DNA from: Bradyrhizobium sp. SK17
Lineage (GTDB): Bacteria; Pseudomonadota; Alphaproteobacteria; Rhizobiales; Xanthobacteraceae
Length of the DNA: 64,000 bases
Reading direction: 5' to 3'
Assembly (NCBI RefSeq): GCF_002831585.1
Contig: NZ_CP025113.1
Location: 1,984,001 to 2,048,000, forward strand
The first letter of the stretch is position 1, and every line of letters starts with the position of its first letter. Positions 54,281-63,564 of the stretch are shown piece by piece. The position numbers and the translations under genes were made by a program. The notes beneath the pieces are model-generated. The model had not been told where the DNA came from, ran no database searches, and saw only the letters and a list, made by a program, of their open reading frames with translations.

Positions 54281-54874
54281 ATGCGCATCGCACTGATTGT
54301 CCTGACGATGTTGCTGGGAGCGTTGAGCTCCGGCACCGCCTTCGCCCAGTCCGAGACCGACCGCCTGCGCGACGCCCTGCGCAGCGCGACCGCGCAGACC
54401 CGCGCGCTGGAAGACCAGCGCACGGCCCTGCAAGCCAAGGTGGCCGACGCCGATCGCGAAAAGGCGGCGGCCAAGAAGGAGGTCGACGACCTCAAGGCCC
54501 AGCTCAAGAAGGCTGACAAGGAACACCGCGACGCGGTCGACGAGTTCAACCAACGGCTCGCCGAACGCGATGAGACGCTGGAGAAGTGGAAGTCGGCGTA
54601 TGAGGAGGCGGCCACCGTCGCCCGCAGCAAGGACGCCGAGCGCGCCAAGTTCGAAGGTGAGGCGACCGCCTACAAGGCCAGCACCAAGAGCTGCATCGCC
54701 AAGAACACCCAGCTGGTCAAGGCCGGCAAGGAGATGGTGCAGCGCTACAAGGACCTGACGATCGGCGAGATCGTGGTCTCGCGCGAGCCGATGATTCAGC
54801 AGCGCCGGGTCGAGATCCAGAACCAGCTGCAGGAAAGCACCGACAAATTCCTCGATCAGAAGGTGAACCCATGA
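54281..54874 (+). CDS. Exported coiled-coil protein
   Basis: A 197-residue protein with a signal peptide (MRIALIVLTMLLGALSSGTAFA, cut after residue 22) and a long coiled coil (about residues 24-120: LRDALRSATAQTRALEDQRTALQAKVADADREKAAAKKEV). The C-terminal part has one Cys (SCIAKN). I know no specific family. It may form a periplasmic rod or spacer next to the porin and the parvulin. It overlaps the PPIase gene by four bases. Confidence 0.75.
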   Translation: MRIALIVLTMLLGALSSGTAFAQSETDRLRDALRSATAQTRALEDQRTALQAKVADADREKAAAKKEVDDLKAQLKKADKEHRDAVDEFNQRLAERDETLEKWKSAYEEAATVARSKDAERAKFEGEATAYKASTKSCIAKNTQLVKAGKEMVQRYKDLTIGEIVVSREPMIQQRRVEIQNQLQESTDKFLDQKVNP

Positions 54875-55914
54875 CGACCGCTCTTCACATGAAGCCGCTC
54901 CGGTCGATCGGCCTGGCCGCTGCCGTTGCGGCCTTCGTCGTGCCGCTCGATGCGTCGGCGCAAGCGCAGGCTCCCGCGCCACGCACGGTACAGGCGCCCG
55001 TCAGGAAGCCGCAGCCCCAGCCCGCGGCCCAGGCGCAAGCCGCCGCCACGCCGGTCGCCCCGGTCGCGGCCACCCCGAAACCTGTCACCGCTCCCGAGAA
55101 CGTCATCGCGCGGGTCGGCGACACCAATATCTCGGCCGACGACCTCCGCAGCTATGTCGCAGCGCTTGCCCCGCGCGAGCAGGCGGCGCTGGCCAAGGAT
55201 CCGGCGATGCTCAGCCAGGCGGTCCGCCTGCTGCTTGCCAACCGCCTCGTGCTGCAGGAGGCGGTGGCGAAGAAATGGGATCAGCAGCCCAGCGTCGCGG
55301 CGCAGCTCGAGCGGGCCCGCGAGAGCGCGGTGGTTGAGCTCTATCTGCAATCGGTGTCGACGCCGCCGGCGAACTTCCCGAGCGAAGACGATCTGCAGAA
55401 GGTCTATGAGGCCAATCGCGCCGCATTCCTGATGCCGCGGCAATTCCAGTTGGCGCAGATCTTCATCGCTGCGCCGAAGGAAGGCGACAAGGCCGCCGAG
55501 GACAAGGCGAAGCAGGAGCTCGACGACGTGCAGCGCAAGCTGAGGGCGCCGGGAGCCGACTTCGCGGCGATCGCGCGCGGTGACAACAACGCCGCCAAGG
55601 ACGCCGGCGACCTCGGCTGGGTCGCGGAAACCCAGATCCGTCCGGAGATCCGCAGCCAGGTGATGGGGCTCGCCAAGAACAGCGTGTCCGAGCCGATCAA
55701 GCTCGACGACGGCTGGCACATCATCAAGCTGATCGACACCAAGGCATCCTACACCCGCACCCTGCCGGAGGTGCGCGACCAGCTGGTGCAGCAGATCCGC
55801 TCCGAGCGCTCGACCATGATGCGACGCGCCTATCTTGGCGAGCTGCTGAAGCAGCATCCGCCTGTCCTCAACGAGCTGGCACTGTCGAGCCTGCTCGACG
55901 CGTCGAAGAAGTAA
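54871..55914 (+). CDS. Periplasmic parvulin-type peptidyl-prolyl isomerase
   Basis: A 347-residue protein with a signal peptide (to about residue 30) and a Pro/Ala linker. It then has a SurA-like N-domain (VIARVGDTNISADDLRSYV, LLLANRLVLQEAVAKKWDQQPSVAAQLERAR) and a parvulin domain (FQLAQIFIA, GADFAAIARGDNNAAKDAGDLGWV, LAKNSVSEPIKLDDGWHIIKLID). It would assist folding of outer-membrane proteins such as the TpsB or porin made by this operon; that link is inference. Confidence 0.88.
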   Translation: MTTALHMKPLRSIGLAAAVAAFVVPLDASAQAQAPAPRTVQAPVRKPQPQPAAQAQAAATPVAPVAATPKPVTAPENVIARVGDTNISADDLRSYVAALAPREQAALAKDPAMLSQAVRLLLANRLVLQEAVAKKWDQQPSVAAQLERARESAVVELYLQSVSTPPANFPSEDDLQKVYEANRAAFLMPRQFQLAQIFIAAPKEGDKAAEDKAKQELDDVQRKLRAPGADFAAIARGDNNAAKDAGDLGWVAETQIRPEIRSQVMGLAKNSVSEPIKLDDGWHIIKLIDTKASYTRTLPEVRDQLVQQIRSERSTMMRRAYLGELLKQHPPVLNELALSSLLDASKK

Positions 55915-55927
55915 AGTGGAGACCAAG

Positions 55928-56461
55928 ATGTCCGATATCATTACCAGGCTCACGATCGAAGAGCTGCGCGACAGCTTCCAGAACGTCGGCTATCGCGTCG
56001 AAACGCTGACCGATCCGGTCGCCAACACGACCTATCTGCGTTCGGCGACGGCGGGGCTGGGCTTCGAGATCCGGCCGGGCAACCAGCTGATCGGCGAGGA
56101 ACAGGGCTTTGTCGACGCGACGCTGGTCACCACGCTCCAGGTGCAGGGTGAACTGCCGCTCGACCTCGTCAATCGCTGGAACGCGACGCGGCGGTTCGGC
56201 CGGTTGCAGCTCAGCCACCCGTTCCTGGTGTTCTGCCTCGATGTCTCGGTCGCCGGCGGCGTGGCGCCGAACTTCGTGCGGGCGCAGATCGAGATCTGGG
56301 ACCGGCTGGTACAGGAGCTGATCGCCTATCTGCGCGAGGAGCTGCCGAAGCTCGCTGCCCGCAACGGCGCGGCCGCCGCTGCCCCGCAGCCCGCCGCACC
56401 GGCGCAGCAGCCGGCACGCGAGCACGCCTCGGAGGCGGGAGCCGTTCCCACCATCCAGTAA
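55928..56461 (+). CDS. YbjN-domain protein
   Basis: A 177-residue protein from the ATG at 55928 with GGAGA six bases upstream. The segment DSFQNVGYRVETL, FEIRPGNQLIG, DLVNRWNATRRFGRLQL and FLVFCLDVSVAGGVAP matches the YbjN family (a T3SS-chaperone-like fold of uncertain role). It ends in a low-complexity Ala/Pro/Gln tail. It lies 13 bp after the PPIase and 37 bp before the transglycosylase. Confidence 0.8.
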   Translation: MSDIITRLTIEELRDSFQNVGYRVETLTDPVANTTYLRSATAGLGFEIRPGNQLIGEEQGFVDATLVTTLQVQGELPLDLVNRWNATRRFGRLQLSHPFLVFCLDVSVAGGVAPNFVRAQIEIWDRLVQELIAYLREELPKLAARNGAAAAAPQPAAPAQQPAREHASEAGAVPTIQ

Positions 56462-56498
56462 GTCGTGACGGCGCGACGACCAGGACCGCAAGCAACCC

Positions 56499-57404
56499 AT
56501 GAATGACGCTGCCTCCTCGATGAAGGCGAGCTGCTTCGGCCGATGGCGGAAGCAGCTCGATCCTGCTCGTCGCCGAGGCAGCTTCATCGCAGCGGGCTGT
56601 CTCGCGCTTGCGCTTGGCCTGGCGCAGACCGCCCGAGCGGAGGAAGCGGCGCCGGCGTTCAGCACGCGCTTCGCCGCCGTCGACCAGGGAGAGCCTGCTG
56701 CCGACGCCGCGGCAAAGCCGCCGGCCGAGGCGGCAACGAAGCCGTCCGCAGCGGCAAAGGATGCTGCCAAGGATGCTGCGAAGGATGCCGGCGGGAAGAA
56801 CCTGCCGCCACCGCCCGTGAGCCAGCCCGCGGTTTCGGATGCGCGCATGCGCTATCGCGCGCTGATCGAAAAGGAGGCAGCCGGGACCGGGCTCGCGCCT
56901 GAGATCGCCGAGGCCGTGATGGGGGTGGAGAGCGGCTACAATCCCGACGTGATCGGTGGCGTCGGCGAAATCGGGCTGATGCAGTTGTTGCCGTCGACCG
57001 CGCGCATGCTCGGCTTCTCCGGCTCGCTTGCCGAGCTTGCGATTCCCGAGAACAACATTCACTTCGGTGTCATGTATCTGGCGCGGGCGTGGCGCCTTGC
57101 CGGCGGCGACCTCTGCACCGCGGTCATGAAATACCGCGCGGGTCATGGCGAGATCCGCTTCTCCTATCTGTCGGTGAATTATTGCGTCGCGGTGCGCGCC
57201 CGGCTGTTTGCCCGCGGTTTCCGGGTCACCGGAACCGTGCCGGTCGCGACCTTCGGTGAGCCCGGGCGCAGCGGTGGCGGTGGAGGAGGCGGCGGATGCG
57301 GCCGCAAATGCCTCGGCGGTGGTGGACGCATCGGGCGTGTCGATCTCGTTGCGCTCAACACCCGGCTGAACGCGCTTGTGATCCAGGCCCGGGGAGGCAA
57401 ATAG
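56499..57404 (+). CDS. Lytic transglycosylase (SLT domain)
   Basis: A 301-residue exported protein. The signal segment is about residues 28-47 (GSFIAAGCLALALGLAQTARA). A low-complexity Ala/Lys/Asp stretch follows, then the SLT catalytic domain with Glu in GVESGYNPDVIG and GEIGLMQLLPSTARMLGF. It cleaves peptidoglycan and could open the wall for the envelope assembly of this operon. The C-terminus has Gly-rich sequence and two cysteines (GGCGRKC). It is the last gene of the run. Confidence 0.9.
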   Translation: MNDAASSMKASCFGRWRKQLDPARRRGSFIAAGCLALALGLAQTARAEEAAPAFSTRFAAVDQGEPAADAAAKPPAEAATKPSAAAKDAAKDAAKDAGGKNLPPPPVSQPAVSDARMRYRALIEKEAAGTGLAPEIAEAVMGVESGYNPDVIGGVGEIGLMQLLPSTARMLGFSGSLAELAIPENNIHFGVMYLARAWRLAGGDLCTAVMKYRAGHGEIRFSYLSVNYCVAVRARLFARGFRVTGTVPVATFGEPGRSGGGGGGGGCGRKCLGGGGRIGRVDLVALNTRLNALVIQARGGK

Positions 57405-57501
57405 CAAGCGGTCCATCGCCGCAATCGATGTCGTTGCCTTGATATCCTCCCTCGACTTCCTATCGTTTGAAACAGCTCTGGTTCTGCAAGGAGCAGTACC
57501 G

Positions 57502-57924
57502 ATGAAAGCATTGATGTTGGCGATCACGATGGCCGGGTTGTCGGCGATGCCGGCGCTGGCGCAGACGCCGCAACCTCAGCACACGCCGTTGCCGGAAATC
57601 ATCGTCGGCGCGCCGCCACCCACGGTCAATCTCAACCGCGACACCGGCGGCAGCAGCGGTCGGGCTGCGGCAAGAGGTAGCGGCAGCGGGCCCGGTGAGC
57701 GCTGCGGCGATGCGGCCTCGCTTGGCTGCATCAACGAGCGGCTCAGGAAGCAGGTCGATCAGGTCAATCCGCCGGTAACCAACACGCCGCCGTTCGACGC
57801 GAAGTCGCAGGACCTCAAGGTCGGCGTGGTCAATATCCCGGCGGTGCAGCAGCAATATGGCCGCAACTTCGGGGTCTCGGCGTTTCCCTATCGCCCGCCG
57901 ACGCCGGTTTACACGCATCGATGA
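57502..57924 (+). CDS. Small exported hypothetical protein
   Basis: A 140-residue protein with a signal peptide (MKALMLAITMAGLSAMPALA) and AAGGAG about 10 bases upstream of the ATG. The mature part has a Pro/Thr-rich start, a Gly/Ser-rich stretch and two cysteines (GERCGDAASLGCINERLRKQVDQV). I do not recognise it. It is separated from the transglycosylase by 97 bp and may be a separate unit. Confidence 0.68.
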   Translation: MKALMLAITMAGLSAMPALAQTPQPQHTPLPEIIVGAPPPTVNLNRDTGGSSGRAAARGSGSGPGERCGDAASLGCINERLRKQVDQVNPPVTNTPPFDAKSQDLKVGVVNIPAVQQQYGRNFGVSAFPYRPPTPVYTHR

Positions 57925-58023
57925 TGGGTAAGATGGCGTTGATTGTCCGAGCGATCGAGATGCCGTCACATTTCTGACGATGGGCACGTGGGAAAATAGC
58001 GAAACTAACGGCTTGCTGATTCG

Positions 58024-58215
58024 ATGCGAAAATCCGACGTGACGTGCCCCCATTGCCAGGCCGGCTATCGCCGGATCGAACTGACGTCGAAGGGCGGCGT
58101 CGCGGGCGAGTTTCGATGCCTGGTGTGTGACAACATCATCGAGCTGATGGATGGCTCGACCGATGTAGCCTTCCGGCTGACCGTGCAGCCGGGCAAGACG
58201 TCCTACGCTTACTGA
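58024..58215 (+). CDS. Small zinc-ribbon-like protein
   Basis: A 63-residue protein with CPHC and CLVC pairs (TCPHCQAGYRRIEL, FRCLVCDNIIEL), the spacing of a zinc ribbon. No ribosome site is obvious upstream (TTGCTGATTCGATG). It has the look of the small MJ0042/zinc-ribbon-like proteins of rhizobia. Function unknown. Confidence 0.65.
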   Translation: MRKSDVTCPHCQAGYRRIELTSKGGVAGEFRCLVCDNIIELMDGSTDVAFRLTVQPGKTSYAY

Positions 58216-58248
58216 CGTCCTGGGCGACCTGCTCGTCGGTGTCTGCGA

Positions 58249-59307
58249 TCATTCGCCGCGGATGTCGCTCGGTGCCTTGTTGGTCCAGCGATGAAACGCG
58301 CGCCTGAAATTGGCGGCATCGCTGAAGCCGAGGGCCAATGCGATATCCTCGTTGGCGAGCGCGGTGTTGCGGAGATATTTCAGCGCGATCTGGGTTCGCA
58401 GCTCGTCATGCAGCCCGCGAAACGAGAAGCCCTGCTGGCGAAGCTGGCGCCGTAGTGACCGGTCGTTCACGCCGAGCATTTTCGCGATCGCCTCGAAGGT
58501 CGGAGGATTGGCGATGTCGCCGAGCAGGATGGCACGAATCCGTCCGGCAACGCCGGTCCGCAATTTCAGGTCTCCGAGCAGGTCGTCGCAGAGCGCCACG
58601 ATGGTCGGATAGGTCGTCTTGTTGCCGAGATCCGCGCTCCGATCCAGCCATTGCGCCTTGAAGACGATCTGGTTGGCCGGCCGATCGAAGCGCACCGGGC
58701 ATCCGACATGATCGAGCGGAAGATCGAAGTCCGGCGCCTGCGGATAGGCGAGCGTGATCTCGCTGGGGGCGAAGCCCGGTCCCATGATGTCGCGCATCAG
58801 CGAGATGTGGATGCCGATCTGCATCTCGGCGACGAAACGATAGAGCGCGGAATCGGCAAGCGCGTGCAAGTTAGGCTCGATGGTCCATCGCGCATGGGCC
58901 TTGTCCTCGCTGAAGTCGATGGCGGCGAGCGGCGCAGCGAGCGCGTGGTAGCGCATCGCAAATTCCATCGCCTTGCGGAAGTCTGGGCAGCACAGCAGCG
59001 CATAGCCGTACATTCCGTATGTCGAGATGTGGATCGACGCGCCGATGCGATAGGGCAGATGACGGTCGGTCGACAGCCGCAACGCGTTCTGACAGACGGT
59101 CATCAGCTGGGTCAGCGAAATCCGCGCCTGCGGTGAATGGACGTCGGCCAGCGGAATGTTCGTGCCGCGCAGGATGGCTTCGGCCGCGACGCCGGTACCG
59201 GCAAGCATGTCGAAGACCGCGCCAAGCTTGGTCGCCTCATACACCTTATCGCTGCTGCCGACGGTCAGGATATCGTTGCGGGAGCCCGCAGGCTTCTTCA
59301 GTCGCAT
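58249..59307 (-). CDS. AraC-family transcriptional regulator
   Basis: A 352-residue protein from the ATG at 59307. The N-terminal domain (LGAVFDMLAGTGVAAEAILRGTNIPL, ISLTQLMTVCQNALRLS) fits the arabinose-binding-type AraC domain. The C-terminal double helix-turn-helix is FEAIAKMLGVNDRSLRRQLRQQGFSFRGLHDELR and DIALALGFSDAANFRRAFHRW. It is divergent from the PHA operon across 373 bp and probably controls it. Confidence 0.88.
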   Translation of the reverse strand: MRLKKPAGSRNDILTVGSSDKVYEATKLGAVFDMLAGTGVAAEAILRGTNIPLADVHSPQARISLTQLMTVCQNALRLSTDRHLPYRIGASIHISTYGMYGYALLCCPDFRKAMEFAMRYHALAAPLAAIDFSEDKAHARWTIEPNLHALADSALYRFVAEMQIGIHISLMRDIMGPGFAPSEITLAYPQAPDFDLPLDHVGCPVRFDRPANQIVFKAQWLDRSADLGNKTTYPTIVALCDDLLGDLKLRTGVAGRIRAILLGDIANPPTFEAIAKMLGVNDRSLRRQLRQQGFSFRGLHDELRTQIALKYLRNTALANEDIALALGFSDAANFRRAFHRWTNKAPSDIRGE

Positions 59308-59680
59308 GGTCGGTTGCAAAGTGAAGCAGCCTTTCCTTCTGTCCGGAAGCAATCGCCTACTCCTTGGAACATAGCCGGTTCGTGCCACAACCCAAGGCTT
59401 ATCAATGGGTCATCCATGTTGCGCAGCAGCAAAGAGGAGCAGGTGAGGAGACCCGTTCGGCAGGTGGCTGTTGCCGTTCGCCGAGAGCAAGCCTGTCCAG
59501 TTCAGACCCGTTCGATGTCCGTTTCGGACCTTCACAAATCTCGGGCGTCACGCGACGCTTGGGCATAATGTCACGCGGTATGACCGTCGCGACGCGAGAC
59601 GGCAGACCAGACGATCCGCTCGTTCAAGAAACGCGGACGTTGCGACGGCCGGAGGAAACGAAAGTCGAGGGAGGGCTTCC
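59308..59680. promoter_or_regulatory. Divergent region between the AraC gene and the PHA operon
   Basis: This 373-bp gap has no convincing gene; the acyl-CoA ligase frame is open upstream but with poor coding character, and AGGGAGGG sits just before the ATG at 59681. Promoters for both directions must lie here. I see no clear palindrome or consensus boxes. Confidence 0.4.
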
Positions 59681-61333
59681 ATGGTTGGGAGACTGATTCA
59701 GACTGCCAAATCCGCCTATCAATATCCGCTCATCTTCAAGCAGCTCTGGCACACGCCGCGTGTGCAGGCGCCGGACCAGGAGATCGTCTACCGCGATCTC
59801 AAGCGCTTCACCTACCGCCAGACCAGGGAGCGGATCGGACGCCTGGCGTCCGCGCTCAGCAAGGCCGGCGTCGAGCCCGGCGACACCGTCGGCGTGCTCG
59901 AATGGGACAGCCATCGCTTTCTGGAGGCGTTCTTCGCGATCCCGATGATGGCGGCGGTGTTGCAGACGGTGAACGTCCGCCTGTCGCCCGAGCAGATCGC
60001 CTACACGATCAATCACGCCGGGGCGTCGACGCTGCTCGTCAACGACGAATTCGTCGGACTGCTCGAAGGCATGAAGGGACAGCTCCCGAATGTGAAGCGG
60101 ATGATCGTGATGTCGGACCGGCCGACGCCGCAGATCGGCAGCCTGTCCTTCATCGGCGAATATGAAAGCCTGCTCGCCGCGGCCTCGCCGGATTACGACT
60201 TCCCGGATTTCGACGAGAACACCCAGGCCACCACCTTCTACACCACCGGCACGACCGGATTGCCCAAGGGGGTCTATTACAGCCATCGCCAGCTGGTGCT
60301 GCACTCGATCGCGGGACTGGCGCTGTTCGGTATGGCGGGCTCGCAAGGCCGCTTCTCGCGCGACGACGTCTACATGCCGATCACGCCGATGTTCCACGTC
60401 CACGCCTGGGGCTTTCCCTGGTCGGCGACGCTGGCCGGTACCAAGCAGGTCTATCCCGGCCGCTACGAGCCGGCGATGCTGGTCAAGCTGATCAAGAGCG
60501 AGGGCGTCACCTTTACCCACGGCGTGCCGACCATCTTGCAGATGCTGCTCAACGCAGCCGCCGCGGCCAAGGTCGATCTGCACGGGTTGAAGATGGTGAT
60601 CGGCGGCTCGGCGCTGCCGAAGGCGCTGGCCAAGCAGGCGCTCGCCGCCGGCATCGACATCTTCGCGGGTTATGGCATGTCGGAGACCGGGCCGCTCGCC
60701 GCGGTATCGCACGTCAGCTCCAGGGACCTCAGCGGCGATCCCGACGGCGAGGTCGAATTTCGCACCCGCGCCGGCATCGCCGGGCCGCTGGTCGATCTGC
60801 GCATCGTCGATCCCGACATGAAGGACATCCCGCATGACGGCAAGTCCGCCGGCGAGATCGTGATTCGCGCGCCCTGGCTCACCCAGGGCTATTACAATAA
60901 TCCCGAGGGCTCGGAGCAGCTCTGGGCCGGCGGCTATCTGCACACCAGCGATATCGCGGTCATCAGTCCGGGCGGCCACGTCCATATCACCGACCGGATC
61001 AAGGACGTGATCAAGACCGGCGGCGAATGGGTGTCCTCGCTACAGATCGAGGACCTGATCTCGCAATGCGCCGGTGTGGCGGAAGCCGCCGTGATCGGCG
61101 TCAAGGACGACAAATGGGGCGAGCGGCCGCTCGCGCTCGTGGTCAAGAAGCCGTCCGGCGCCGACGGCCTCACCGACGCTGCGATCAAGGATCATCTCAA
61201 GCAGTTCGCCGACCAGGGCGTGATCTCGAAATACGGCATCCCCGGGACCATCCTGTTCATCGACAGCATTCCCAAGACCAGCGTCGGAAAGATCAACAAG
61301 AAGGAGCTGCGCGAGCAATACGGCGACATGTGA
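59681..61333 (+). CDS. Fatty acyl-CoA ligase (AMP-binding)
   Basis: A 550-residue adenylate-forming enzyme. Motifs in order: P-loop TTFYTTGTTGLPKGVYYSH, GYGMSETGP, TSDIAVISPGGHVHITDRIKDVIKTGGEWVSS, and the C-terminal Lys in IPKTSVGKINKKELRE. It activates medium- or long-chain fatty acids to acyl-CoA; the placement ahead of phaJ and phaC suggests it feeds fatty acids into PHA. AGGGAGGG is upstream of the start. It resembles the AlkK group. Confidence 0.9.
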   Translation: MVGRLIQTAKSAYQYPLIFKQLWHTPRVQAPDQEIVYRDLKRFTYRQTRERIGRLASALSKAGVEPGDTVGVLEWDSHRFLEAFFAIPMMAAVLQTVNVRLSPEQIAYTINHAGASTLLVNDEFVGLLEGMKGQLPNVKRMIVMSDRPTPQIGSLSFIGEYESLLAAASPDYDFPDFDENTQATTFYTTGTTGLPKGVYYSHRQLVLHSIAGLALFGMAGSQGRFSRDDVYMPITPMFHVHAWGFPWSATLAGTKQVYPGRYEPAMLVKLIKSEGVTFTHGVPTILQMLLNAAAAAKVDLHGLKMVIGGSALPKALAKQALAAGIDIFAGYGMSETGPLAAVSHVSSRDLSGDPDGEVEFRTRAGIAGPLVDLRIVDPDMKDIPHDGKSAGEIVIRAPWLTQGYYNNPEGSEQLWAGGYLHTSDIAVISPGGHVHITDRIKDVIKTGGEWVSSLQIEDLISQCAGVAEAAVIGVKDDKWGERPLALVVKKPSGADGLTDAAIKDHLKQFADQGVISKYGIPGTILFIDSIPKTSVGKINKKELREQYGDM

Positions 61334-61375
61334 CGGCGCGCGCAAGCCCGAGAAAAAATCAAGGAGGACGACAGG

Positions 61376-61858
61376 ATGAGCAGCCTCACAATGGCCGACC
61401 TGGGTACGCATGTCGGACGCGAGCTCGGGGTTTCCGACTGGGTCGTGATCGACCAGCAGCGCATCGACACCTTTGCGTCCTGCACCGGCGATCACCAGTG
61501 GATTCATGTCGACGTCGAGCGGGCCAAGCGCGAGAGCCCGTTCCGCGGTCCGATCGCGCATGGCTATCTGACGCTCGCGATGGTGGCGCCGCTCGCGATG
61601 GAGGTCGGCATCATCCCGCGTGATGCCGCCGCTGGATTGAATTACGGCATCGACAAGGTCCGTTTCCTCGCGCCGGTGCCGGTCGGTGCGCGGGTGAGGC
61701 TGCGCGTGACGCTCGCAGGGGTGGAGCCGAAGGAAGCCGGCCAGCTGATCATGAAGACCCAGAACACGCTGGAGGTCGAGGGATCCGAGAAGCCAGCCCT
61801 GATCGCCGAAACGCTGGCGCTCCTGATTCCTGCCAAGGTTGTTGCCAAGGGAGCATGA
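61376..61858 (+). CDS. (R)-specific enoyl-CoA hydratase (MaoC family)
   Basis: A 160-residue hot-dog enzyme. The hydratase motif ASCTGDHQWIHVD gives the catalytic D39 and H44, followed by FRGPIAHGYLTLAM. It converts enoyl-CoA to (R)-3-hydroxyacyl-CoA, the monomer of PHA synthase (PhaJ role). GGAGG is upstream (GGAGGACGACAGG). It overlaps the PHA synthase reading frame region by four bases. Confidence 0.9.
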   Translation: MSSLTMADLGTHVGRELGVSDWVVIDQQRIDTFASCTGDHQWIHVDVERAKRESPFRGPIAHGYLTLAMVAPLAMEVGIIPRDAAAGLNYGIDKVRFLAPVPVGARVRLRVTLAGVEPKEAGQLIMKTQNTLEVEGSEKPALIAETLALLIPAKVVAKGA

Positions 61859-61863
61859 CAGTC

Positions 61864-63564
61864 ATGGCTACGGACAATCGGACTCCTGAACCGACGGCCG
61901 ACCTCTCCGAGGCCGCATCGCGAAACACGCTGGCGCTCAATCCGCTGGTCGGGATCCGCGGCCAGGACCTCGTCGACAGCGCGAGCATCCTGTTCAAGGC
62001 CGTGATCAACGAACCCAAGGTCGCAACCGAGCAATGGCTGTCCTTTGTCAGCGAGATGGGCTCGATACTTGCCGGAAAATCCGAGCGAGCGCCGAAGCCG
62101 GGCGACCGGCGGTTCGCGGACCCGGCCTGGAAGGAGAGCTCGCTGCATAGCGGGCTGCTCAAGGCCTATCTGGCGTGGGGTGAGACGGTCAATGGCCTGG
62201 TCGACAAGACGAGCCTCAGCGATATCGACAAGCAGCGCGCGCACCTGATCACGGAGATCCTGATCGACGCGGTGGCGCCGACCAACACGATGTTCACCAA
62301 TCCGGCGGCGGTACGCAAATTCCTCGATACCGGCGGGCAAAGCCTGTGGAGCGGGCTGAAGAACTATTTCGACGATCTCGCGCGCAATCGCGGCATGCCG
62401 TCGATGGTGGACACGACCGCGTTCAAGGTCGGCGAGAACCTGGCGACGACGCCGGGCGCGGTGATCTTCCGCAACGAGTTGCTGGAGCTGATCCAGTATA
62501 CCCCGACGACGCCGACAGTCAGGAAGCGGCCGCTCGTGATCACGCCGCCGCAGATCAACAAGTACTACGCGCTCGATCTGTCGCCGGACAAGAGCATGAT
62601 CCGCTTCCTGCTCGAAAGCGGCATCCAGACCTTCGCGGTGAGCTGGCGCAATCCGACCGCAGCCAATCGCGATTGGGGGCTCGACACCTATGTCGCGGCG
62701 CTCGACGAGGCGGTCGATGCCGCGCGCGAGATCACCGGCAGCGAGGACATCTCGATGATGGGCTCCTGCTCCGGCGGCATCACGTCGACGGCCTATTTCG
62801 CGACGCTCGGCAGCACGGCCGAGAAGAAGATCAGGAATCTCGTGCTGGCGGTCTGCCTGCTCGATCCCAATGCGGCCGAGGAGACGACGCTCGGCTGCCT
62901 GATGACACCCGAGACCATGCGCCTGGCGAAGGAATCCTCCAAGCTGCGCGGCATCGTCGACGGCCACGATCTGGCGCGGATGTTCGCCTGGATGCGGCCG
63001 AACGACCTGATCTGGAATTACTGGGTCAACAACTATCTGCTCGGCAACCAGCCGCCGGCCTTCGACATCCTGTATTGGAACGCCGACACGACCCGCCTGC
63101 CGGCGGCGCTGCATGGCGACTACCTCGATCTCTACTTCACCAACCCGTTCCTGAACCCCGGCAAGCTGACGCTCAACGACAAGACCATCGACATGAGCAA
63201 GGTCAAGGCCGACAGCTATGTCGTGGCCGGCGTCACCGATCACATCACGCCGTGGAAGGGTGTCTACAAGACTGCGCAGATCATGGGCGAAGGCACCACC
63301 TTCGTGCTGTCGAACAGTGGGCATCTCCAGAGCCTGCTCAACCCGCCGAGCAATCCGAAGGCCTCCTTCATGATCGGCCCGGTCGGCGCGGGCAAGCCCG
63401 ACGACTTCATGGCCACGGCCGAGAAGCGCAAGGGAAGCTGGTGGCTCGACTGGCGCGACTGGCTGTACGCGCGCTCGGGCGACGAAGTGCCGCCGCCTGC
63501 GACGCTCGGCAGTGCGCGCCATCCGAGCCTCGGCCCGGCTCCGGGGACCTACGTCTTTGACTGA
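61864..63564 (+). CDS. phaC: Class II-like (mcl) PHA synthase
   Basis: A 566-residue synthase. The lipase-like box is GSCSGG (active Cys about C302), the Asp is in VAGVTDHITPW (about D459) and the His is in SNSGHLQSLLNPP (about H487). VSWRNPTAANRDWGLDTY, FAWMRPNDLIWNYWVNNYLLGN and NADTTRLPAALHGDY match Pseudomonas class II synthases closely by memory. I prefer the ATG at 61864 over 61855 because the AAGGGAG site sits one to two bases from 61855. It is followed directly by the depolymerase. Confidence 0.92.
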   Translation: MATDNRTPEPTADLSEAASRNTLALNPLVGIRGQDLVDSASILFKAVINEPKVATEQWLSFVSEMGSILAGKSERAPKPGDRRFADPAWKESSLHSGLLKAYLAWGETVNGLVDKTSLSDIDKQRAHLITEILIDAVAPTNTMFTNPAAVRKFLDTGGQSLWSGLKNYFDDLARNRGMPSMVDTTAFKVGENLATTPGAVIFRNELLELIQYTPTTPTVRKRPLVITPPQINKYYALDLSPDKSMIRFLLESGIQTFAVSWRNPTAANRDWGLDTYVAALDEAVDAAREITGSEDISMMGSCSGGITSTAYFATLGSTAEKKIRNLVLAVCLLDPNAAEETTLGCLMTPETMRLAKESSKLRGIVDGHDLARMFAWMRPNDLIWNYWVNNYLLGNQPPAFDILYWNADTTRLPAALHGDYLDLYFTNPFLNPGKLTLNDKTIDMSKVKADSYVVAGVTDHITPWKGVYKTAQIMGEGTTFVLSNSGHLQSLLNPPSNPKASFMIGPVGAGKPDDFMATAEKRKGSWWLDWRDWLYARSGDEVPPPATLGSARHPSLGPAPGTYVFD

